DNA of 64,000 nucleotides, taken from positions 288,164 through 352,163 of the forward strand of contig QPMI01000423.1 in NCBI GenBank assembly GCA_004431415.1, written 5' to 3'. Positions 33,001 to 45,000 of this stretch are shown in pieces (position 1 is the stretch's first letter; each line of letters opens with the position of its first letter). This DNA is from Cyanophora paradoxa (taxonomy: Eukaryota; Glaucocystophyceae; Cyanophorales; Cyanophoraceae). The translations under genes were made by a program, and so were the position numbers. Below the pieces are notes generated by a model. That model did not search any database, was not told where the DNA came from, and saw only the letters and a list, made by a program, of their open reading frames with translations.

Positions 33001-36000
33001 GGGAGGCAGTGCGCGAAACGCGAGAAGTGTCACAAGGGGCGGGGCGGGGCGGGGCGGGTTGTCGTGGGATATCAGAGACAAGTTAAATGCATTAGAATGA
33101 CCTTATAAGGAAGGCCGCGATGACGATCAAGAAGGTGATGACGGCGGCGGCGAGGAGGCGCGAGTAGACGGGCGCCAGGCACTGCTGGCACTCGAAGTCG
33201 GAGCGCCGCCCCCACCCGTCGTCTGCGCCCAACGATCGCGATCGCGAGCGGCGTTCGACTTCGCTCTCGTCCGAATTCGAAGAGAAGCGACGGCAGTCGC
33301 GACCGCGGGCCGGGCGCTCACCGCAGACGGTGCACAGGTTGCCGTTGTAGCCTTCCGTGCAGGGCTCGGCGAGGCCGAAGAACTGGGCGTTGGTCAGGTT
33401 GGCCGAGACGAGGTCGGCGGCTCCCGTCTTGTTTAGGACTCCGTTGGCTGCCGACACGCCAGCGGTGAGCGCGCAGATTGAAAATAGACAGGCACCGGCG
33501 CCGGCGCACCGTAGTCGGTGAGGCAGGCCTGGTTGACGCACTGGAGGAAGTGGTGCGGGTCGTACGGCGACTGCCAGAAGCCCTTAAGCGGCCGCACGTC
33601 GCTCCCGCCAAAGACACAGCTGGCGCCCGTCGGGCACGCGCGGCACTCCTTGCCCCTGAAAGTGGAGTCCTCGAGCGAGTACGTGCCCGGCGGGCACAGC
33701 TTGCAGTACGAGCACGTCTGCGCAAGCCATAAATTAGCGACCGAGAGCCAACTCTGCGGTTGATTGTGATGTTGCACGGGCGGGCGCACGGGGCAGTACG
33801 CTCTGTTTTCTTCGAGGACCTCGCCCCGCATGCATTGCCGCAGGACGAGGGCCGAAGTGGCAGTCAGGACCGCGCCGTCGGGGAAAGTCGCCGTGAAGAC
33901 GATCGTCACCGTCGCGCCAGGCTGCGCGACCACCTGCCCACATCGCGCCGCGTTTAGAAGCGACCTTCGGACTTTTGCACACGAAACAGCCGACAGCCAC
34001 CTGAAGGTCTTTGAACTCGGCGGCACCTTCGAACATCACCATTTGAGGCGTCCCCGCTGCCCAAACGGCTGAAGTTAGCGTCCCCGACGCTGGCAATGAC
34101 GCGCCGACCGACCGTCTACGCACCGACGCTGGCGTCACCGAGTGCGGTGACAACGACGACGGCGCCCGTTGCTGTCTTGACGATTTGGTTGAAGCTATCT
34201 CTCACCTGTAGAGGGTTCGATTCAGATTGAGATTACACAACGGCAGATTTTGCGCCTGCAGCTGCCCCACATGCACACCTCAACCTTGTAGTAGAGGGGC
34301 ATGCGCGACGCCGGGGTCGTCTCGTTGTGCGGTGGTGTGACGTTACGCGGCCCGAAGAGGACGATGGTGGCGGGAACGGCTGCGACACCGCCGCCGAAGC
34401 GACCCGTGTTGCCGTCGAGACGCGTGAAAAACTCGGAGGTGCCCGATGCGAGGGAGGCAAAGGGAGCGCAGGCGGTTGGATCCTTTGCATCCACGAAAAA
34501 GGCGCCTGAAGGGAATGAATGGTCATGGGAGCGTTTAGCGAGAGCGCAACATGCTAACGAGCAGGCTCGAGCGATCAGGGCGTTGGCACCTCCGCCGCCG
34601 GTCGCATAGTTGTCCTGAACAGATACGCCTTTGATGCTGATAGAGCTGCAGTTCGTGGGCCGGATGTAGGCCCCCCCACCGTCCGTTGCATGGTTCTTGC
34701 TGCAAAAGCGCACGTCGAACAATCAGCCATAAGTAGAGAACAAAGTATCGGGTTACGTTCTCACGAGATTAGAGCTCCCTTGAGGTCAATCGTGCCCGAC
34801 TCGTAGAACAGGCCACCGCCGCGTCCGCCTGCCGTGTTCTCCGCCAGTTGAACACCTCGCAGCAGCCGCACCACGCCGCCGCTTTGCAACAGACCCGCTC
34901 CGTTGCCCGTCGCGACGTTCGCGCCAATGAGCACAACAGTGACCGGCACGGCGGTCGCGTTGCCTGCCTGAAGCAGCGCCCGACGATTGCTGCCGATATC
35001 GATGTCCTCGACGCCCGCTGTGAGTCGCGCCGTGTTGAGGACTGCCACGCCGGCGCCAGCGTCCGCCCTGTTCGCGGTGACAAGCGTGCCGCCGAGCAGC
35101 GTGCACGACGAGTTTGATGCGACGCAGATGCCGCCGCCCGTGCCATCCGGCCGCGCCTCCTTGCCCTGGCTCGCGGCAAGATTCACCGTGATGGCCGTTC
35201 CATTAATGAGGGTCGAGGAGTCGTCGTCGCACAGGATGCCACCCCCGCGGGGTGCCTGGTTGGCTGAGATGGAACCGCCGCGAATTGTAATGCGGGCACG
35301 GGTCCCGGCCAGGATCGCCCCCCCCGCCATCTCCGCGGCGTTCCGCGAAAGCGACACCCCGTCCAGGACCAGGCTCGCATCCTAGCGGAAGCGTGTCGGA
35401 ACGGCGAATTCGAATTTCAAAGGAACGGCGAATTCGAAGTTCAAACACAGAAGGCACCTGGTCGACGTAGACGGCGCCGCCGCGGTCGGCGGCGCCCGAT
35501 TCGACGGAGCTTGCGGCGAGGGTGCACACCGACGACTTCATGCACCACGCGGCACCGCCCTGCAACGTTGACAGCGGCCGCACCGTCAGTCGGGCCACGG
35601 GTGAGATGGGCAGGCAAGCGCAAGTGCACACGTTGGCCTTGGCGACGTTGCGGCGCAGTGCGCAGCGGATGAGGGTCGGCGTGGAGCGGAGGACGGCGGC
35701 CAGGGCGCCCCCATTCTCCGCCGCCGTGTTGGCTGTCATGGACGTGTCCGTGAAGCGCGCCCACCCGACGTTGTCCGACATGTAAACCGCCCCGCTACCA
35801 CGGCGCGCCCCGTTCAGCAAATTGGAAAAACGTTATCGGGACTCGAACCCACCCCGCGGCGAGGGCGTGGTTGGACTCGAACGACGAGTCGCTGACGAGG
35901 AGCTCGCCGTTCTCCTTCGAAACGGCGCCGCCGTTATTCTTCGCCTCGTTCAGCGTGAAGGGCGTCGCCCAGAACTCCAGGCGGACGGTGGCGGTGGAGG

Positions 36001-39000
36001 TGAGCAGGGCGACGGCGCCGCCCTCCTGCGCGTCGTTGCGGATGAAGGAGCTCGAGGCAAACCGGACGGTGCAGCGCTTGTCGGCGTCGACCAGAAGCGC
36101 GCCGCCCGCTAAGCCCGCCGAGTTGCCGCGGAAAGTGACTCCAGTGGCCGCCAGGTCGAGCTGCGAGAAGACATGTGTAAATTCAAACAGTGGTCATGGC
36201 AAGCGATCTCATGATCACGGGGCAAGCTCATGATCGAGAGGAGAGGCAATTGCAAATATGTGTGGCGCATGTGCGACTGTGGCGCATGTGCGACTGTGGC
36301 GCATAGTAAAGTGAGCCGAACCTGCGAGACGACGAGCGCGCCGCCCGAGGCGCTTGCAGCGTTGTCCAGGAACGAGACACCCTCCATGCGCGCCGGCGTC
36401 GCGGCCGTCCCGTCCGTGGCGAGTCGCACGGCGCCGCCCTTGGCGCCCGAGTTCTTTGCGAAAGAGGTGCGTGCGATGACGGAGGCGGCCGGCCCCGACA
36501 GGTGCGCGTCGATGGCTCCGCCGTCCGTGACGCGGCCGGCGTCGACGTCGGCGGGCCAGCCGTTCGACGCGAACTCAGACTCCTCGACGAACAGAGTCTG
36601 CGCCCAGACGGAGAGGGCCCCGCCGCGCTGGGCCACGTTGCCCGTGAATGTCGAGCCCTGGACCGAAACCAGCGAGGCCGTTTCGGCCCAGATGGCGCCG
36701 CCGCCACGCATCTGCCCGCCCCCGAACTGCGTCTCGACGTTCTTCGAGAAGGTCGAGTTTTGGACGAGGAGGGACGCCGCGAGACCGTCCTTCCCTTCGA
36801 AGCTCACCGCCCCGCCGCCGCCAAAGCTCGGGAAAACGGCGCCCGCGTTGTCCACCACATTCCTCTCGAAGGTGCAGAAGTGCATCGCGGCGTTGGGGAC
36901 CTGCACGGCCGCGATGGCGCCGCCCTTGACAAGCGCCGCGTTGCTCACGAAGCGAGCGCGCCACACAGTAAAGTTCTGGATGCCGACGGCGAGGAGGGCG
37001 CCGCCGCCCTCCGCGCGGGGCGCAGCGACCTCCTTGAAGGCCTGGCCCCGGTCCGCGTTCCCCTCGAACTCGCTGTCCTCGAAGGAGGCCGCAGCGAGGT
37101 TGGCGACGTACGCCGCCCCGCCGCCCGCGTGCCCGAGCACCTCCGCGCTGGCTGCGGCGGAGCAGGCAGAGAAGCGCGCGCCGTTGAACGTCGCGCTGCT
37201 GTCGATCCCTGCGCCTTCTGCGGCGCCCAGCAGGAAGAGGCAGCCGCCGGCCCCACCGCCGGCGAAAGGTGCACCGGTGGCGTTGCAGGCGGAGAGGTCG
37301 AGGGAGTGAGCGGTGAAGGCGCCCGCGAGGTCGCGCACCGCGAGGCAGCCGCCGTTGCCCTTGATGGCGCGGCTGCCCCGCACGCTCACCCCCCGCAGGC
37401 TCACGCTGCCGACGAGGCTCACGCTCACGCTGCCGCCGTCGCCGGCCGCCTCGTCCCCTTCGAAGGAGCAGCCCTCGAGGCGCACCTCCCGGACGTCCGA
37501 CGCCTGGAGGGAGCCGCCGGGGACCCCCGGAGACGCGACGCGGTTGCCGGCGAAGCGCGAGGCGCGGATGGAAAGGGACTCGGCGTTGGCGACGGTGACG
37601 CCCGCGCCGTTGGGGCTGCCCAGGAAGAACAGCGCGGCCATGGCGGCGACTTCGTTGTCCTCGACGCGGACGTTCTCGAGGGACACGCGTCCCGCGCGGC
37701 CGCTCGGCACGCCCTGCACCGCCAGCGCCCCCGTCGACGAAGAAGCCGCCGCCGCTTTCGAGGACGCGCCCACGAGGACCACGTCGCGCGCCGTGAACGG
37801 CCCCGCGAGGTTCGAGACGGCGAGGCCGCCCGTCGCCTGCACGTCGCCAGCGTCGTTCTCGACCACGATGGCGCGGACGGTGGCGGAGCCGATGGCGTGC
37901 AGAGAGGCAGCCCCGCCCGCACAGGACTCCAGGCGCAGCCCCTCGATATCCACCTCTGTGAGGAACAGACGATATTAGGCGCCGCGAAATGGAAAATAAG
38001 GCACTGAGGCGGCTGCTCCATCACCTAGGGCGGCCATGGCGGGGTCGTTGACATCCTCGGGGCCGGCGGCGAAAAGGGCCCCAGGCGCCGCCAGCGGGTA
38101 GCCGTAGGGCGCCGCCCGGTCGCGGGCCAGGCAGCGCGTGCAGTTGACGTCGCGGAGGGCGAGGCGACGGGCGATGGGGCGGAGGAGGAGCCCGCCCGCG
38201 GCGCTCGCGTTGGTCCCAGCGCTGGCAACGGAGACGGCGGAAAGAGTGATGCTCTCGGCCAGTGCGACTTCGAGGGGCCCGCCGGGCTCCTCCACACGGA
38301 CGCGCTCGAAGGCGACCGAGGCCGCCCCGGGGGCCCGCCCCTCTACGAGCACCGAGGCGACCGAGCTCGAGGACCCCGCCGCGCCCGGGTGCACGCATCG
38401 GGCGAAATCAGTGTCGGACACGGCGACAGTGCCGGCGGGGGCGGCGACGTCGCGGATCGCGAGGCAGCCGCCCGCGCTGGCGACATTCGGGGAGGAGGAG
38501 TCGAAGGAGGAGCGGGCGAGGGCGACGCGGGCGGGGCCCGTGACGGCGAGCGGACCGCCCGCATCCACGAAGCGGAGGAGGTCAAAGGAGAGGAGGGGCG
38601 CGGCGGGCGGGGCGGCGGCAGTGACGCCGAAAGCGGCGGTGGAGGGGCCGCGGAAGCGTCCTGACACGCAGCGGGAGAAGGTGGAGGCGGAGGCTTCCAA
38701 AGAGGACGCCAGAAACGGGACGGAGACACAGCCGGCGGCGGCGGGCGAGTCCGAGTCAAAGAGGAGGGCGGAGAGCGTGACGTCACGGGCGTGCGCGAGG
38801 GCCAGGCCGGCCCCCGCGTACCCCACGAAGGTGCTCGACTTGATGGCCGCCCGCAGGCTGCTGCTGCCGCCGTTGGGTGCGCTGCCGGCGACGTCGATGG
38901 CGCCGCCGGCGCCGGAGGAGGAGCAGCGGGCGAAGGATGACTCAAAGATGGTGACAGAGCGAACAACACCGGACAAAAAGACGCAGCCACCAGAGCCTGG

Positions 39001-42000
39001 ATACAAAGAGGATTAGCATTGATGGCAAGTAAAGTAGATTTACTGAGGTTAGCTGGCAAGTCGAGCCCCAATTTTCGCAGTCCGAATGTGATCCAAGCTT
39101 AAGTCGCCTTGTGCTAGAATACCCGTTTCGCAAACAAGCCCGGCGCGGCAGATATCTATCTTAGCATATGCATATTTATGCGATCCCGATCGTGCCGACG
39201 CGAGAAATCGGCCAAGACGGGTTTTAGGCAACAGCGTCTGCTCTCTTACCGAGGGCGGCAGTGCCGCCGGCGATGCTGACGGAGACGAGCGCGACGTCAG
39301 TGGCGTTGATGATGGCGACGCTGCCTCCGTGCACGGCGCTCCAGTCGCCGGAAAAGCTTGTGCGCTCGATCCGCACGCGCCCGACGCGGGCGGCATGCAG
39401 AGAGCCACCCCCCGCCATTGGCAGGGCGCTGTCGGGTGGCAAGGCCTCCGGGGCAAAGGAGTTGCCAGCAAAAACGGAGTCGCGGACGATCAGCTCGGCG
39501 ACGTTGCGGACGGCAAGAGCGCCGCCACCACCGCCGCCGCCAGCGCCGGAGGCCGCGCCTGGGGCGAGCGTGCAATTCGTGAAGTTGAGGCGCTCGATGA
39601 GGACGGCGGCGCGTCCGACGGCGGCGCTGCTGAAGACGAGGAGCGAGCCGCCCTCGCGCTCGCCGGAGCGGCTGTTGGCGAAGGAGAGGTCGCGCACGAT
39701 GAAGGTCCCCGCGAAGTCGCCCAGGTCGATGCTCACCACGCGGCCTCGCCCCACCGAGTCGACCACGCTGTAGCGCGCCCCCGACAGGCCGCGCCAGGTG
39801 ACGTTGGCCCCCGCCGGCAGGTCGGTGGGCATGCGGAAGGTGACGTTCGCGTTCTTGTCCTCGTTGCTGCGGTCGCCGGCCGGCAGAGCGACGATGCGGC
39901 CGGGCATGAGGACGATCTGGACGCTCCCGTTCCGCTGCTTCTGGAAAGCGTCGAAGGCAGTGTCCAGGGTCTTCGCGGGCGAGCTGTAGGACCCGACGCG
40001 CATCGTCTTCGTCGTCGCTCCTGGAACCGCGAACGACCCCACGAAGAGCGTTGTCGCCGCCTCGGCCCCTCCGGGAGCCTGCAGGGGGCAGTAGGCTGGC
40101 GTGCCGTCGGGGTAGAAGCCATCGGCGCCCGAGGCGACGGGGTCGGGCATCGCCCCGCAGTCCGAGTCGTAGCAGCCCGCCCCGCAGTCGCAACCGTCCA
40201 TCGCACCGCGCCCACCGTTGCCGCCCCATCGGCACAAGCTTAAGGCAGCGCCGCCGGTGCTGTCACTGGACAGGGGGATGGGGACGAGGGGCTGCCAGTA
40301 GGTGAATTCGACGGGCGGGCGGCTCATGTCGGGCGGCTCCGAGGATGTGCTGGAGACGAAGATAGGGAACGAGCCCGTGTCGCTGTGCGGGCCCGTCTGC
40401 ACCACGAAGACCACAGCGCGCTCTAATGGCACCGGCGTGGCGCTGCTGAGGGCGTACAGTGTCGTTCGGTTCGTCTCGGACCAGCCGAGCACCTCCGCAG
40501 GGGCAGTATCAACGAAGATTTGCATCGTCTGTGTGGTGCTATGCAGCAGGTGGGACCCCCAGACGAGCATGAAAGTGCCTCCTGAAATCGGCCCGTCGCA
40601 TCTGTCGACCGTTGCGTTGGCCAGCGCGGCTGCTGCAGTGAAGGGCCCGGTGTAGTCGGCCGCAAAGCACGTCACGCGGTCGATACCGCTATAAGAGACT
40701 CCATGGTGCAGCGTGCTTATACCAAAGGTGGCAGAGTTGACAACAACGTCACCGCTCCCCGACCCGACGCTCCCGAAGGCGCTGCCGATGAAGAGGAAGA
40801 GGGTTGTCTGATTATCCGTGCCGACGTCGCACGCAACCAGGTCCTCGCCTTCTACCAAAACGCCGGCCATCCGCACCCAGAGCACGTCCGCCAGGCCCGA
40901 CGCGAAGGCCGTGCCCGTGATGGCGACCAGGTCGCCACCGTGAACGCTCACGTAGCGCGGCTCAACGAGGTCTATGCCCGTGAGAAGGAAGTGCAGGACG
41001 CGGTCTGGGTCGATGTCCACCCGCACTCCGTCAAAGAAGAGCTCCAAGGGCACTGCGTACATGTGGCCTTGCAGTCAGCCACGGCCGGCACATTGCAGCA
41101 TGCGGTAAGGGCCAGAGCAACTGTGCACCAGGTCCGGTGCTGCAGGCGCGCGCGTTGGGCGTGACGCCAAACACGCGTGTGAGGGACTGCGCATGCGTTG
41201 CATTGAACTCCTTGGAAACGATGCGTAGAGGAGCCCCACAGAGGGAGATGGTGAACTCCTCCGCGACGGGCAGGCGCCCCGTCACAGTAACGCTGACACC
41301 GCCCTCGATGGGTCCCTCGGCGGGCTCAATGCTTTCCAGTGTGACCGAAGAGAAGGCCGCCGGCTTTGCGTACAGCCCGCGGCTGAGGGTCTGCACCCGG
41401 AGTGTGAAGACACCGACAACGTTTGGCGGGGTTAGCAAGACAATCTGCGAGGACGACACGATTGAGATCGAGTTGATATCCACCGCCAGAGTCGTCACGT
41501 CGTTTGCAAAGACCACAGCGTGGCAGAAACTGGGGGAGCCCGGCGGGCAGGCAAAGTCACTCAGGTTGCGCGCGGGATCAACAAGCGAGTGACCCGTGAC
41601 AGTGATGCGCTGGCGGCCAAGGGAGCTGCCGTAGGCTGGGGTGAGCCGGTCAATGACACCAGGTGCTTCGAAACTGTACGCCATGGGCGCGAAAGCACAT
41701 CCGTAGCGGCGTGAGCACGTCTCAACATCACAAAGGCCGGTTGGCCGCGGCACATCCGACTCCGGAGTAGTCACAACGATGCTCCCGTCGGGATTGTACG
41801 CGTAAACGTAGGATCGGGCAGAGAGCGTCTCGTTGCAGATGCGGACCGTCGCAAGGTCGGCAGGGTCCCCGAGATCCGACAGCCGCTTTCCGAACACCGT
41901 GAAGGTGTGTCCTCCCCAGACCGGCCCGCGAGGAGCCGCGAAGGGCCCAAAGCCAGTGATCGCGGGGGCCTCGTTGTACGTGTAACTGCCGCTCAGCGTT

Positions 42001-45000
42001 GCGTGGCCTCGGCTGACGGAAAAGATAGTGACAGGCACGAGCCCGGCGGCATGCGGAGGCGTCGCGACGCGGATGTAATTGTCTGTTTGGCCATTCTCTC
42101 CATCTAAGATGACGGCCTCGGCGTCTCCGAACCAGACCGTGACAACGTCTCGGTCCACGCCAAGATTGAAGACATTGATTTGCACAAAGAAGTCGTGAAT
42201 AGTGCCGTTGCGCGGTCCGTCGCGGGGCTCAATGGATGCGATCATCTGTGGAGGTGTCAGGGAACAACGTTAGCACGAACTGCAAGCCAGCTGCAGTACT
42301 AGTGGGCTGCTAGCGCTGCGCATGCGCCAACGCAGACGTGCCATCACAGGGTTGTATAGGTAGCCGTTTTGCAAGGAAGAGTCTCCGAAAAACCGGCTAG
42401 AGATGTGAATGTTGGTCCAATCTTCAGACTCGCCCTGCTGCGTGTAGGCTCCCGCCTCGGCGATGATCACCGTATCGTTCTTGGACAGGATGCGTGCCAC
42501 TTCGACACCCGAAAGCTGGACCTGTACATCCGGGCCTACTTCAGCACTGTGCGCGCAAGCGTGCATGATACATGATAGGTCACCTGAGTTATGTCCTCGC
42601 CGGAGACGTGACCGAGGGCGGTTCCGCGGATAGTTACAATGTTGCCGCCTTCACGCGGCCCGTAGCGGGGCGTTGCAGAGGCAATGGCGCCGATCCGAAG
42701 GATCGAGAGTTGCCTCACGAAATGGTTATCGGCGTGAATGAGCTGCGGACGCGGTCAGACTACGCCACATCCAATGAGATCATGCGAACAACTCATGATC
42801 AAAGTATTGCACCATCTTGCCGTACATGCGGTCGAAGCCGGAGTACATGCGGGCGGCAAGGAAAGCCCGCCACGACGGGCTGACGTGGCGCCTCTCCACC
42901 GAGACGAGGTAGTCGGGCACAAGTACATCGCGGAGAATGACCGCGTCATTCTTCTCGACAGTCACGAGCGCCCCGCGGGACGTGATTCCCGCAGGGCGAA
43001 CTGTAACCGAGAAGGTGCGGAAGAGGACCTTGTCTCGCAGCGACAAGTCCGGCACCAAAGCAACCCACCGGCCTCGGAAACGGAGGCCGATGGCGGGTGC
43101 GTACTCGGGATCCCTTGATTTGTTGTACATAAATTCGTTGGAGAGGTGCGTGACGATGACCAGCGCGAGGCCGTCGTCGGCGCCCAGCTCACCTCGGAAG
43201 CCCGTGTCGACGTCGGCTTCGATGTCAGGGCCCGGATCGGCCTGCACGGGATCGCCCAGAGAAAACGAGAGGCCCTCTCCGCCCGTAATTTCTACATCTG
43301 TGCGGCCGCCAGATGGCAACTTTCCACCTATATGCATCAAGCCGGACGGCTGAACGGGTCCGCCTCCGAGAAGGACTTCAAAGGATGCGCGGAAAAATGG
43401 CGGGGGCGGGAACATTATAACGGCGGCATTGGAGCCATTGCGCATAGCATCCACGTTTGTAAGTTCCAAGCGTTGGTTAGCAAGCACACTTCGACCCATC
43501 AGCTGCGACGACGTTAACATCCACCATTAGAGATGACAACGGTAACGTTAACGGGACCGCAGCCGGGGCGAGCTTTCGCACCTGGACGATGCCGTTAATG
43601 GCTCCTTCGACTGAAAAATCCGTCATAACAAGCTGCGGCAGAATACGGAGATTAGGTCGCCGGGAGGGCGGATCTTGAGGCATGCGCAGCGAGCTGGGCG
43701 CACGACATTGGAGTCCGGGGCCCCCTCCCACGCGAGAGAGAAGCCCCAGGTGCCGGTCGCCACGGCACTGGCGTTCACGGCCGACACGTTGCACGTGAAC
43801 GCGATGAAGATGGAGGTTCTCGCTATGAGGCGCTCTGGCACGGCGGGGCCCCGCGTCTCCAGGATGAGCGCCGCCGATCGGTCTCCGCCATCGTATATCT
43901 GCAGAAGGTCGCTCCCAGGGTCCAGCGTCGTGCGCTCGAATCGGACGAGGTTGGGGCCAACGCCGGGCTGGATGACCTGCGCAGCGCGCGCGGGCGTCGG
44001 CACGCGTTTCATGATCACGGTATCGCCCGCATATGCATTCCGATCCCATGCATGATTGATCGTGAAACGGACCCAGTCGCGGTACCCGCTGGCGACATCC
44101 GACGCGGCGCGCAACTCGATCGTGCCAGTCGCATCGCTGATAACGCTGCACGCAGCCCAGCGAAGACGGAATCCCCGCTCGGTCTCTTTCAAGGATTGAA
44201 ATTCTTGCAATTGCACGGGTATGATCATAAGAGACGCGTGTGCAAGAAACGCGAAATCACACTAAACTTACCGTCTGTCTTGAATTTCACGATAACAGAT
44301 GTGGCGTTAACGACGAAAGGGCTGGGGACTGTAGTGCCGCCGGAGCTGGGCAACGAGGGGAACGAAGACGGCTCTGAGAAGACGATCTCGCCTGTGTCTC
44401 CGTTGAATATCTCTAGGCGGTCCCCGCTGAAAGGCTGAACATCTGGGGCGGCCGCTCAAAGTTAACACGCCCCCGGCCCGCAATTCCGGCCGCGGGGGAC
44501 ATGCATGCAGAAATACGGACCGAAGACGAAAAAAAAGATCTCGATAGGCCCGCCGCAGGCCGGTGCGATGTTCCACGTCAAATCCCTATTCTTTGGATAA
44601 ATCACGTCCTGCGGCCGCCACCCGCCGCCGTCATTAACAGTTGAAACAATGCATGCACACTTGCATGCGCAGTCGTGGAAGTCTTCACACTGACCGTCAC
44701 ACCATCGTCGCCATACGAGCAGTCGGTGATGAGCCCCGCGCGCGAGCGGAGGTAGGGATTACAGCCCGGGTCGGTTGGCGGCTTGACCTCACCCCCCCCT
44801 ACGAATGTCGTGGTGTAGCGGCAGTAGATGCCGCTCATAGAAATAGCAGGGTCCGCATACAGCTTCACCGTCACAAAGCGGCCTGTGCTTTCGACTAGCC
44901 GTGATTCCTCCGGCAGGGTACCCGAGCTCGGCGGTAGCAGCTGTTCCCCGTACGCGTGGTCAGGCAACTGGCACAGCGACAGCGGCCGCGACGTCACGCA

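Noticed and set aside
36502-38007. 500-codon open frame on the + strand
   Set aside because: It mirrors the beta-helix exons of the receptor on the minus strand and is His/Arg/Glu-rich, as expected from antisense of Ala/Gly/Ser codons.
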